DNA of 64,000 nucleotides. Origin: Mermis nigrescens (taxonomy: Eukaryota; Nematoda; Enoplea; Mermithida; Mermithidae). A program made the position numbers and the translations under genes. The stretch spans positions 8,110,342-8,174,341 of the forward strand of contig JAVLUZ010000154.1 in NCBI GenBank assembly GCA_036768485.1, written 5' to 3'. The number at the start of each line of letters is the position of its first letter. Position 1 is the first letter of the stretch. The notes below the pieces were generated by a model. It ran no database searches and was not told the origin of the DNA. It saw only the letters and a program-made list of their open reading frames with translations. Positions 44,815-57,300 of this stretch are shown piece by piece.

Positions 44815-45309
44815 TGTGTTTAGCCGTTTGAGTCTTTTAATGAAAGGCAGTTACGCTCATGCTATAGGTGCATAATATCGAGGTTTATTGGAGGTGAAAT
44901 TCCATAATTTTGGATGATTAAAAAATTTGCTTTTCACATTTTTTAAATTAGCCGTAACACATTTTACAATATGATAGCTTTCTCCAGCATTTTAAAAACT
45001 TCCTCATCCTATTCCGAAAAAGGGAGAAACAAAGATCTAAAAAGCAATTTTTTCGGCATTTTGGAGGATTAGGCATAAATTGACTGACCCGAAGAAATTC
45101 TGGCCTTTTACTAATTTCGATTCGACTTTTGGCGGGCGCTTAACAGCTGACTAGGACAGAAAACCACGTATTGAAGCGCAATGTTCCGGAAAATACTGTC
45201 GTTTTTGCTCTTAAAATTATACAGAAAAGGACTCATGACTTAAGACCGGGTTAAAGTTGCCTTGGCTCACCAAACTTGAGACTTATATCCGCTCACCAAA
45301 CTTTATAGA

Positions 45310-45780
45310 TGCACAAGGTCAGAGTCAGCAGTGGGGGGGGTAAAATCCTAAAAATTCAAACCAGTAAAATCAGTATATTAATGTCTTTTTGCTATTCAGA
45401 TGATTGAAATGATCGAAGTAGCCTATAAGACGGTTTTTTCGTAGTAAAATGCATTTTTAAGCATTTTAGTCCGTTTTGACTCGCATTATATCGCTTGAAC
45501 ACTGAAAAATATAGAGATTGATCAATTTTGGGCGCTTTTTGAGTGAAAAGCTTATAAAAGTATGAATCCGGCGCGAAGCACCAGAAAAATCTTGACATTA
45601 TCACTGCTTTTGTCCTTAAAACTGATACAGAAGAAGTTCCCTAAGCTCAAAATCGCCGGACAGTTCCTGTCTGGTTGGCTCTTCAGTGTGGGTAATACCC
45701 CCTCGGCCCTCACCCTCTATCTGTACATATGTATCCGCCTATGCTCAAATTATAGACGGGACAGAGTTCCACTGTCATAG
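45310..45780 (+). repeat. Repeat family I
   Basis: It has ATGCACAAGGTCAGAGTCAGC, GTCCGTTTTGACTCGCATTAT, CCGGCGCGAAGCACCAG (decayed GCGC hairpin), TCAAAATCGCCGGACAGTTC and CCTCACCCTCTATCTGTACA. Confidence 0.65.
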
Positions 45781-45904
45781 ATTGTCTGCACCCTTAAAAA
45801 GTTGTGGGTTTTCATTTTTAACTCGATTTTTGCGACAAATCTTGCCTTTTCAGCATTCCTGAGTCATTTTTCCATCGCTTTTAGCTATAAAACATCGATA
45901 TCTC

Positions 45905-46265
45905 GGACAGACATGTAGTGGGGGACGGGGGATCCCGTCCACCCAAAGTTGGTCGCCCCCACCCCATTCCCCAATGTCAGAAAAATTTTGATCCCCCTCT
46001 CCGCGATTTTAGGAAACACTTGCAATTTTAGGTCGTTTTTGGGTGTTTTTGGCCGTTTTTATCGCAAAAATTGAACGTCATCTACGCCTCGCCACCTAAA
46101 AATGGCTGAGGACCACTCTCCAAACTTTTTGAGCCATTACATGAAAGGCCGATTTTAGCCAAAGTTGGAGGTTGTTTACACACTCACCCCCTGAAAATTT
46201 TCTTAAACCGCTCTCCTAAAATTTTCGGACCGCTCTCCTAAAATTTTGAGCCGTTACATGAATGA
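45905..46265. repeat. Short repeat family F, with an internal short duplication
   Basis: It has GTTGGTCGCCCCCACCCC, TTTAGGTCGTTTTTGGGTG and GAGCCATTACATGAAAGGCC. Near 46200-46260 the phrase ACCGCTCTCCTAAAATTTT occurs twice in tandem. Confidence 0.55.
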
Positions 46266-46973
46266 TCTCCGACATACTACGTCTTTTACTCGAGGTTCCA
46301 TTCATGAAACGATATAGGTACGTTCGGATTTTTTGGCATCTTTGGCCTCTGGACGGGGAAGAGAAGTAATTTCAGATGAAAATTAGGCAATCTTAAAGTG
46401 AAAATGGAACTCGAAACTTCATTACATAGAAATACTGAAATCGTTCTCCAGCGAATCTATTTGATTTTGTGAAGTTTTAATGTTTAAACCGGCGTTTTGA
46501 ACATTGTTGCAATAAATCAAAATTTTCGATGCATCCTACCGTTTGACCTCCAGAACGAAGATGAATTGCTGATTCTAGGCGCATTCGAGCTTTCTGCCAT
46601 TTTCGTTGATGAAAAATCTCACTTTTCCTCACTGTTTTCTTTTTTGGTACAAAAAACTTGGATTTTTTAGTACAATTGGAAATCAGCCAAAAACCGCCTA
46701 TACTTTGTGCACAAAGATGTATAAAGATCGCTTTGAAAATCTTAGTGCGATCCTCAAAATCTTTGCCGTACAAAAATACAGAACGTGCTTTTCCTCAATA
46801 TCTTTCTACCGATTATTAGAATTTGACGAAAGAAGTCGGGAAACGAGATTTTTACTTTTTTCATTAAAAAAAATTTTTTTGGAATCGGTATTGTCCTTTG
46901 GTTTTCTATCACAGGTTTCTTGCCCATTATTATCGTTATAGCTTGCTTTTTTTAGTCGATTGCTTTGCGTACA

Positions 46974-47044
46974 ATGTCAACAGTCGCCGAGCAAGTAAAT
47001 CAAATCGTCACATCTTTTCAGGCGCACAAAGATCAGACCGAAAA
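46974..47044 (+). CDS. CSN4: CSN4 exon 1
   Basis: The ATG at 46974 (ACAATGT, A at -3) opens [15 protein letters not shown] then QAHKDQTEK. The HKD..EK motif matches the conserved CSN4 N-terminus (human GSHKDLAGK, Drosophila THKDQAEK). The donor is GAAAA|GTAACG, leaving two bases that the first base of exon 2 completes to Lys. The frame stops right after if unspliced. Confidence 0.88.
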
Positions 47045-50000
47045 GTAACGACTCTTCTGCACAATAACAGCATACTATTGACCTACACTTCACGTTATTT
47101 ATAGAAAATTCTAATTTTTTTACGTATAAGGGTTTGTGCACAAATAAACACTGTTATTATAAAATCTGATTCTTGTTATTATTTTTTTAACTTATGCTTA
47201 TGAGGAAATACGTGCAAAACAAATATGCATACTGGCCTGAATTGAGCATTTCGCTGGCTAAGATCGTACTATTGTGTAATTTTAGGCTCAAAGTTCTGCT
47301 TGATGCGATCTGTCAAAATGATGTGGATAAAATAACAATCAATCTAAACCTATTCATTGATGCTGTCGTAAGTAATATGCGAGAGCATTTCTTCTATCTG
47401 CCTCATAATTTTATTGCCCATTTGTAATTTGTACCATAATTTTTTAGGTGTTTGTTTAGGTACCGATTTCGACTAGACGTAGAAGGTCGTTATCGAGAGT
47501 TTGCGTGGGGGTTATCCGAGAATCCCGCAGACCCTCAATAAATCGTAAATTGAAATTTTGGCTTTTTTATATTTTAACAATTTTAAAATAACTCTGCTGA
47601 CCCCCATAATTCGGCTGCTGCCCATGTATAGCCGTTATCCATCCCCTCCGTTTTATAAATTTCCATAATTTGATAACAGAAGTATAATTCTTTTCTGCTG
47701 TTTTTGTGTCTTCAAAACCCCGAGTCTTTGAATACGTATATGTTGCATACATGCACATTGGGGTTGAGGGGGTATAACCCCCTCAAGGATCAGCCGGACA
47801 GGTACTTGTCCGGCGATTTTGAGCTGATGGAACGTTTTTGCATCATTTTTGAGGTCAAAAGCAGTAAAAACTTCAGAATTTTCTCGGCGCTTCGCGCCAG
47901 TTTAGTACTTTTAAGTACTTTTTACTCAAAAAGCGCCTAAAATTCATAAATTCTTGCATTTTTTAGTATTAAAAGGATATAATGCAGTCAAAATGGACTA
48001 AAAATGCTTTAAAATGCCATATCACCGCGAAATAACGTTTTATAGGCTATTTGACCATTTTGATCGTTAAAACAGCAAAAAAATCGTGAACGTCAAATTT
48101 ACTATTTCGTACTTTTGGCATTTCACCCTCCCCCTGTCAACCCTGACCTTTTGCACCTATGATATGATGCCATTAGCTAGGATCTGCCCTCGAATACAAA
48201 CCCAGGAACCAAATTTCTGTCATCTAATTTTGGTTTTTGAATTCTAGTCGTTAGTGAAGCAGTAAGCTTAATGGTTTCGAGACAAGTCGTCAGCGAAGTG
48301 ACGTCGAAGTTGTCTCAACTTCCGGACGATATTTCCAAGGGCGTTGCCTCGCATCTTTTGAACGTGATTCAGCCACGCGTTATTTCTTACGAAGAACAGT
48401 GTTAGTCGTTGTCTTAATTGCAGCAATGGGCGTCTATCGTTTCCGAAATCTGCTATTTTTAGCCCTTGCCGAATTTAAGGTTAAGTATAAGATAGCTTAG
48501 AATCATAAATGTAACGGCTTGAAATTGGACGGGTCCACATTTTCAGAGGGGGGGGGTTAATGACCTCCAATTTTTGGTCAAAAAGGCCAAAAACGCCTAG
48601 AAACAGCCAAAAAATTTGATTTTTTCAAAAAATCGGGGGGGGGGGGGTCAGAAATTTTCTGGTGTTGGGGGATGGGGGACGTCCAACTTCGTGTGAGGGC
48701 CACCCCCTGTTACTTGTATAGTTACAATATGATGGACAAAAGCACTGCGTGCAATGTTAATTTTTAATTTTTTTCCATTTTCTTCCTTAATCTCTTTTAT
48801 TTCGCCAAAAAAAAATAACACGTTGCCAAATTTATGAAAATGCTTAGTGCTGCCGAAATTTAGGCCGTTTTGGTTAGACAACACTTGGCGGATATTTTCG
48901 AACGTCAACATCAGTGGCTCAACGCTGCCACTGTTTTAGTTGGTATTCCGCTAGAGACTGGTCAGAGGTAGTGTAAACCAATAATGGACTTCATTCTTTT
49001 TTCTAGAATCAATTTACTTTAATTAGTACGAGAATTAATTTTATTTTTAAATTTAATCTTCCTAAAATTTATCCAATCAATTTTTTCTGATTCGATTTAA
49101 TTTAATTTATTAAATTAATTTAGTAATTCAATTTGATTTAATTCAATAAAATTATTTTAATTTGAACAGTATAATCTTAGTTTACCTAGTTTGTGAACAT
49201 ATGTGGCTTAGCAATATTAAAACTTATTCAAAATACATAACTGAAACACAATAACATATATACACATACACAAGCTCAGTTATATTTGAATATTAAGAAA
49301 AAATCGTTAGGATGCTTTACTACAGTGCTCGCCATGAAACATGACGCACTATCATCGTCAGATTTATATTCGATGATGCGTCGTGAGCGCCGCGTTTCGT
49401 CTATAATGCGCTATCATCTCTTTTTTTATTATTAAAGGATATTTATATGTATCATGCACTTAATTTGGCGATGCGGACAGCGCACTTAGAAGCAATTAAT
49501 AACGCCAACAAGGGAAGCGCGCACATGAATGCCGGAAGCGCGCACGTGAATGCCATTCTATATTCAGGCGAGTGCGCGCACATGAATGCCGTTCTATATT
49601 CAGGCACGTGCGCGCTTCCAGCATTCACATGCGCGCTTCCTTCTTGTTGGCGCTATTAATAGCTAAATTGCGCCGTCCGCATCGGCAGATTAACGGCATG
49701 ATACGGATAAATATCCTATAATAATAAAAGAGATGATAGCGCATTATGGACGAAATGCGGCGCTCGCGACGCATCATCTAATATAAATCTGACGATTATA
49801 GTGGGTCATGTTTCATGCGAGCACTGTATAATTTACAAAGTTACCGTGTAAAGTGGTCTGTTGTGTTTTCAATGTTAGTGCATAATAAGTTCAAAAAAAT
49901 AACGAATGGAACGATTAAAAGAATGGTAAGCTGGTTAAAAGTTTGTGGTAGTACTTAATTGAATTTCCATCCTTTTTATATCGTTTTATTACATAATTTC

Positions 50001-51288
50001 CAGCATACATGCAAACGGTCAAAAGTTCTCGGAGAGGGGTAAATCGAGTTTTTTGGGGGAAGGGGGTACAGGTAGAAGGGGTACCAAAGCTTATTCGAAC
50101 AATAAGTTTTGGTCTTCAAATGGCCTGAGGGGGTATGCCATTCAAAAGTTGTGGTAGGGGGGCTACTCCTATACTCCCCAGTGTGTACATATGTGTGATT
50201 TCCAGGCTTCCTTTCTTTAGTTTTTGTAAATCAAATGACAAAAATAATAAATATAGCTAATGTAAAACGTTTTTATGTGTAGTGACTAGTGAGGCCGTGT
50301 TTTTTAAAAGCATTTTCCGCCCGTTCCGACTGCATTATATTAATTTTTACAATGAAAAATAAAAATGACTAATCCGGTCGAATTCTGATTTCCATACTGT
50401 TTTGACATATTTTTGGGCACTTTAAAATTTTATTCTCGAAAAATTCTCAAAAATTAAAAATTTTTCCTTACAAATCTCCAAAAATTTTTCCTTGAGGTCA
50501 ACTTCGCTATACAGTATTTTTCTGTCCTATGTCTTTGTATTAATTTGCCATGCTTCTTCAAATTCTACACATTTGGAATACATATTTATATGCATATAAA
50601 TAAAACAAAGTAAAGGCTTAGTCGGGTCGGGTTTAGTTTTCAAGGTTTACGTTGAATTTTAATCACACATATACCAGGGACTGGGGTTTGGGAGGGGATC
50701 CCTCATCCATATTCAGTCGTCCCTTTCTCAGTCCCACGCCCCAGATTCAGAAAATTCTTTGACTACCTCCCCGATTTTTGGGCAAAATTAGCGTTTCTTG
50801 GCCATTTTTATACGTTTTTTGCCATTTTTGGCCAAAAATTTGGAATCATTAACCCTTCCTTATGAACGGAGACCCCACCTCTGTCCGAATGTAAAAAATT
50901 ACAGTATCATTTAGTTTAAAATATTCTATTTTCGAAAACTTGACAAATCTGGTTAAAAATTAGAAAGTATTTCGAATAAATAAATAAATAAATTAAATTT
51001 AAAAAAATGTAATTTATACTCGTAAATTATACATCGATTTAGTGCTTAATTTCAGTTTTTTAAAAATTTTTAAATTTTTATGTTTCGTTATTTTTAAAAA
51101 TCAGTTTCAATAATGCCAAATTTCAACCGAAAATATAAAAGGCGAAAAGGAGCGTAAAAAGCCTGACGGTTAAAAAATTTTGATGATAAAATATGTAAAA
51201 TAAATTATTATGTATTTATTGCATGGATTGATTTTAAAGATAAGTAATAGTATTTTTATTAAATCTTATTATTTTATAATTATTTCAT

Positions 51289-51336
<48 letters not shown>

Positions 51337-54300
51337 TATTATTATTATTAATTATTATTAATATTAATATAATCATTATTATTATTATCATCATTATTAT
51401 TATTATCATTATTATTGTCATTGTTATTATTATTTATTATTATTATAATTATTGTATTATAATATTATAATATTATAATTATTATTCTTATTATTTTTTA
51501 ACATTAATATTTTCAGAGACAATATAGTACGGATTATAAAATGAAGACATATCTTAAAATAGCCCAGTTGTATTTGGAGGACGACAATCCAGTCGAAGCG
51601 GAAGTGTATGTGAATAGAGCGGCTCTGTTGCAGGCCGATTGTAAATCGGAAGAATTGCAAATACTGTACAAAGTAATTTACTTTACACCACTTAGTTGAT
51701 CCGGATTAATTTATTTTAATTAATATGCGCAAATAAATGCGATTTGGAATAATTATGTGCATTAATTATCGAACCAGCTGATTTATAATCGATATTATAA
51801 AATTGAATAAATTGTCTTTAAATTATTATAAAACATTACATTATTGCATTAATACGTTGACATTATTATACAATATTACTCATTATTGCATTATTTTATT
51901 ATTGCGAAGAAAATAAATATTTTTAATCTACAGATCATTCCTTAAATAAGCTTTTTGAGCAATCTAAATGACCGAAAAGACGTATAAACCAACGAGCGTT
52001 TTTTATTCTATTCTTAGCGTGTTATCTCTTCTCCATATTTTAATTAGTTTTTTCATGTCATTAAGCTACGTTGAGCTTTTTTGATTTTCAAACGACCGAA
52101 ATTTGATTTCGTGAGATATTTATTAATTATTATTAAAATTAGAAACTATCCTGTATAAATAATCAAAATTTTAAATTTCAAATAAGAAATTGTAAATTAT
52201 GTACATCTGTACATACATATGTCAGGTAAAAATGCGACACGCTACTACAGTAATCTATTGACACCTGATGTGCATGTTAGCACTACAAAACTTCAACGCA
52301 TATAAGGAAGAGGCATAAAATCTGAAGGGAACCGGTCCGAGCTTAGCATGTAAAAACTGCTGAGTGAGGAGTCAGCGCTGATAAAAGGCTATTGGGTTCG
52401 CCCAATAGCACCGGTCTTATTAATGCGTGTGCGCGCGATAATATACACAGCTGCACAATCCGCAAGACAGCTCAGTCCGAGCTGGTGACTAAAAAACGAA
52501 CATATGGTCAGCCCGTTAGGGGGTCCAAGTAAATTGACCTGAGGATTATTGATTGAACTCGACTGACGTGCACAGAGACACGCGGAGTATATTACTAAAT
52601 TGAATGTTATTACGGGGCTCGACAGACGTAAATACGCGGAGTGACCCCTGTGAATGTTATAATGAATATATTGATGATTATTATATATTGACCACTACCG
52701 GGCGTGACGCATATATCAAATATCGACACATATACATAAAGGCCCAATATCGATCTTTTCATTTTAAATTTTTTTAAATTTCTAAACTAATTATCATCAT
52801 ACGTGAGGGGATTAGTCAGCCACTTGAGGAGGAGTAAATGATCCTTCATTTTCGGCCAAAAATGGCAAAAAAACGCCTAAAAATGAACTCAAAACTATAA
52901 ATTAAACATTCTTTGAGCTTTAACTTAAATTCGACGGACTGTACACTGTGCTGTATGAAAAGTACATAAAGATTGGCCGAATCATTATTGCATTAAAAAA
53001 GATTATTAAAATTAAGACGGGAAAGCGCAAAGAAATCAGTTTATTTAAAAACGTATTGGATAAATTCAGAACTACACCACAGTCGCGAACTATAACTTTT
53101 GGAAGTAAGGCGGACTATTCCTGTCTTGAATTTTTTAGTTAATTAAGTTTATTATTGTTTTAATCACGTCGTACATACAATTAAAGGTACAATTGGGGGA
53201 GGGGGTGGGTGAGTGGGCGGGTGGTGGCCATTTTTAGGGGAGTATATGACCTTTTTTGGCAACAAATGGCAAAAAATCGCTTAAAAATGGTATGAAAACG
53301 CAAGTTTTGGATCTAGTATACAATTTACCCCCCAGCGTTTTTTAGCCGATCCATATAAGCTACAGTAACCAAACTTTACAAGGAGATAGCTATAAGCCTA
53401 TTGTACTAATCTGGCAAAATTGATTAACTTACATTGTAAACTTACTGCTTTAAAAACAAAAAAAAACAAAATTAAAAAAACTTACTTCACTTTACTTTAA
53501 ACTTACTTTAAACTTACTTTTTTAGACGTACTTTTTTAATGTAGGATGTTGATTGAGTTACAAAAAACTGCTTTGTTTGAAACCCACCGAATCGTTTACA
53601 ATTTTTAGATGCCGTTAGTACGTTGTAAACTGTGAGTGTTAAAGCAGTAAGTTTACACTGTAAGTTAATCAATTTTGCCAGATTAGTACAATAGGCTTAT
53701 AGCTATCTCCTTGTAAAGTTTGGTTACTGTACCTTATATGGATCGGCTAAAAAACGCTGGGGGTAAATTGTATACTAGATCCCAAGTTTTTACCTAGAAT
53801 CGGAAGCGATGTAAAAATTCAGCCATAGGGTGATTGTAGGCGACTGGTTTTTGCTGGGAGATCCTCAGTCGCCGTATACGTAATGGCTCAAAATTTTGGG
53901 ACGGGTCCCCGCCCCGAACACTTTTTAGGTAATTTTTTGTGCCAAAAATGGCAAAAAGCATATAAAAATGTTCGTTTTCGCCCAGAATCGGGGTCGAAAT
54001 TTTTTAACTCAAAACGTATAAAATAAAGAGGATTCAATTGCCTCATGAAATTTTACAAAGTCATTCTTACAATTGTTTTTATTTTGTTTAAAAGAGAAGG
54101 GCGACTGGAGATGCACAGCGTGAGAATTCTGAGGGGATACACATTAAAGTCCTTTTTGGACTCAAAAACAGTGGCTACGCGTCAAAAATATCGTTTTTCG
54201 GCGTGTTTGACGACGCTCTATCTTTCTATAGCATAAAAACACAAAAAAATCAGAAAAATATCAGAAAGATTTGATTCCATTGAACAGAATGTAGTCAAAA

Positions 54301-57300
54301 AATAAGCATATGGCGCGATGCGCCTGAAAATTCGACAGTTTCGAGTAAACGGATATCGAAAAACGCTTGAAATAGTGAATTTTATGCAAATTTTCGGAAA
54401 TTTTAGGAAAATCGCAATATCTGGGTGAAGGGTGTCGTAAACGTTATAATTCTTGACTGTATGTTTGACTAAAATTTCACCTTTGTGCTTCGAATCTACT
54501 AGTTTTCTACAAATAAGAATTATAATTTGTTTCCTTTTGGAAATAGATCAGCTCACCTAACTATTTTTCTTCAATATCTTGATATTGGTTGTGGTTCACG
54601 AGTACTTGCTCAGCGTTGTGTCGAGTCTCGTACGTAGATTAGGCACAGTACAGTCACACATGGGCGTGGGGGGTTTGGGATGTATGCACCCCCAGAAATC
54701 AAAATACCCCCAACAGAATTCAGATTTTAGAAAATTTTTTTTGCTTTTCTAGCGATTTTTGATGCCATTGGATAGTGCTCGATGAGAAACGTCGAAAAAT
54801 GGTTTTTTCGTCACACGACCACTTTTAAGACCATTTTTTGACCTTTGAAAATTTTTTAACCCCCCTCCCCAGAATTTCGGTGCTGCCCACTTATGAGTAC
54901 AGTGCGCATATAGACACGGATAGCCAACGATTTATAAAAAAATAAATTATCGTGGAATAACGAACTGATACAAACCGAAATAAACGTCGGTTTTTATAGA
55001 ACAAAATTATGTAAAAGACCTAATATTTGATTGAAATCTGATTCAAATTTATTCAATTGTTCATACGATAAAAATACGAAAAATATCATAAAATCACCCA
55101 GTGAAGCAACGTTAATGAGGCCGGAATTCAAATTTTGCCAATCATTTGATCAGTTGAAAGTGGTTCGTGGGAGGCGCAACCACACCTGGGCCTGGGGAGT
55201 TCGGGGGTATTCCCCCCGAGAAACCAAAATACCCCCAGAAATCAATATACCCTACATGACGGCCACTTTCACATCCGAAAATTACTAAAAGAATCGATGT
55301 TAGGGGCAAAAAACATCTTTTTTCACATCGAGAAACTTCTATTACGGTGGGTGTGTCGAATTCCGGGGTTCAGCAACCCCTTGCTATTGTGCGAATTAGC
55401 CGCTTTCGTCCCATTTCTTACATTTTCATTATTTTCTAATATTTTATTTTTTCCTTAATTTCTTTATTTTTTAGTATACCTTTCTCTAATTTTTTTTGAT
55501 TTATTAGGCTCAGTACGCTCGAGTTCTGGATTATCGTCGTAAATTCATCGAAGCGGCTCAACGTTATTACGAATTATCGTTGAAGCATCTCGTTAGCGAC
55601 GACGAAAAAACGGCCGCTTTGACCAACGCTTTACACTGCACTATTTTGGCTTCGGCCGGTCAACAACGATCTCGATGTTTGGCAATTTTGTTCAAAGACG
55701 AACGATGTCAGTCGTTGACGGCCTACGGCATCTTGGAAAAAATGTAATCTAACAATTATAATTTACTTTACACTCCTACGCGACGCTATCGTACTTTACA
55801 CTTTGAAAAAAATATATAATCGAATAACTATAATTTACTTCACACTCTTCTATAACATCATCGTACTTTACACTCATGAAAAAATGTAACCGCATAATAA
55901 TAATTTACTTTACACTCTTACATGACGTTATCGTACATACTTTACGCTTTGAAAAAATGTAATCGGATAGATACAATATACGTACTTTACACTCCTACTT
56001 AATGTCGTCGTATTTTGCGCGCTTAAATATGACAGTGCTCTACACTTCGTCGGAGTTGCGAAAAATGAAATATGCGAAATTTGATTTTTGGTCAATTTAA
56101 ATTTTATAAGATTTATGCTTTTCCTCATGGCTGGCTTAAACGGTGTAAAAAGAGTGAAATTGATTCCTTCTTGTTTACAGCAGTGCATGCGTGTGTGCGC
56201 ATGGTAGGCGAAAACGAAGGATTTCGGTCTTTCGTTACCAAAGTCCAGTATCTTTCTAAAACCGTAATCGAATCACTGTTTTACTTTACACTCTAAAAAG
56301 GCGTACTTGTTTTTTATGTACACTTTAAGCCTTTCTTTACACATATGTATACAAATAGAGCCTCACTGAGGTGTAAAGGACCGAAATTTATCGAACTTAA
56401 TTTAAACTTAATTTAATCAAATCACTTATACTCGTGTTATATTTATATTATGATTGTATTATTTATTATGCTATATTATTGTATTTTATTATTTATGTTA
56501 TATTTATATTCGTATTCGTTGAAGGTATTTGGACAGAATTATTCGGCGCGAACAATTAAAGGAATTCGAGTCGCGTTTAATGGATCATCAGAAGGCCCAA
56601 ACGGCCGATGGTAAGCTGATATCTTATCAGGCGCGTATTTCTGGGGGAATGTGGGGTTCGGACACCCCCCCTAAAATTCAGAAAAATCGGAAAAAATAGG
56701 ACTTTTTATACGTTATTTTGTGCTATTTTTGGCCTTTTTGGGCTTAGTCCCCCCAAAATTGGTGTTGCTACCCCCAAAATAGGACGGCCAGCTACATACA
56801 TGCCTGGATCATATTGGATAACGTTGAAGTCTCGTAACTTTCTTATTCAAATTTTCTTAAAACATATGTATACATGCAGAATCTCCAGAATTTTATTTAA
56901 ATATTTTAAAAAATTTTAATTTTATGATTAATTTTTACGTGTCATATTTTCTACTAATACGATCATAGAATCTTGAGGGCAGCACATACGTAAATGTCTT
57001 TGTTTAAAGCGTGTAAAAAATTTTGGCCAGCTGCCAGCGATCCGAGCGCTTTGGCCATTTCAATGCGTGATCTCGGGGGGGTGGTGGTTCTTTCCCCTCA
57101 TGAACGTATAAAAGCTCATAGTTTTTAAGAGTTTCAGGGATTGTATAAATTTTTCTTAAAATTTTGTTCATTTATTTTTTAAAATTTTCTTTATTTTTTG
57201 GTTTTTAGTGCTTATCAGTTTTCTGTCTGAAGATACTGTCAAAAAAGTTTATTACGCGCGCAATAATGTGACACATCGCTGTAAGTGCGGTTTAAACTAT

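Larger units (their letters stand above)
44830..46973. other. Intergenic region before CSN4
   Basis: It holds a family I repeat (45310-45780), an F repeat (45905-46265) and a TTTGTAC-rich repeat (46620-46790, related inverted to 62445-62580). A CSN4 promoter must be here, but no TATA or initiator stands out. Confidence 0.6.
48968..51518 (+). other. CSN4 intron 4
   Basis: It contains the palindromic MITE at 49323-49826, F-type repeats at 50030-50175 and 50685-50890, and an ATT microsatellite at 51290-51480 close to the acceptor. No exon is present. Confidence 0.7.
51673..55507 (+). other. CSN4 intron 5
   Basis: It holds the candidate LTR (52233-52711), F-type repeat pieces split by a foldback element (53180-53990), a G repeat (54108-54420), a D repeat (54656-54891) and a D fragment (55160-55255). 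No exon is present. Confidence 0.7.

Noticed and set aside
49447..49659. 70-codon open frame rich in Ala, His and Met
   Set aside because: It translates the repeated units at the centre of a palindromic MITE.
52350..52520. Possible hammerhead ribozyme in the candidate LTR (CTGATAAAA, CTGGTGACTAAAAAACGAAC)
   Set aside because: The CTGATGA and GAAA core motifs are not present in the required arrangement.
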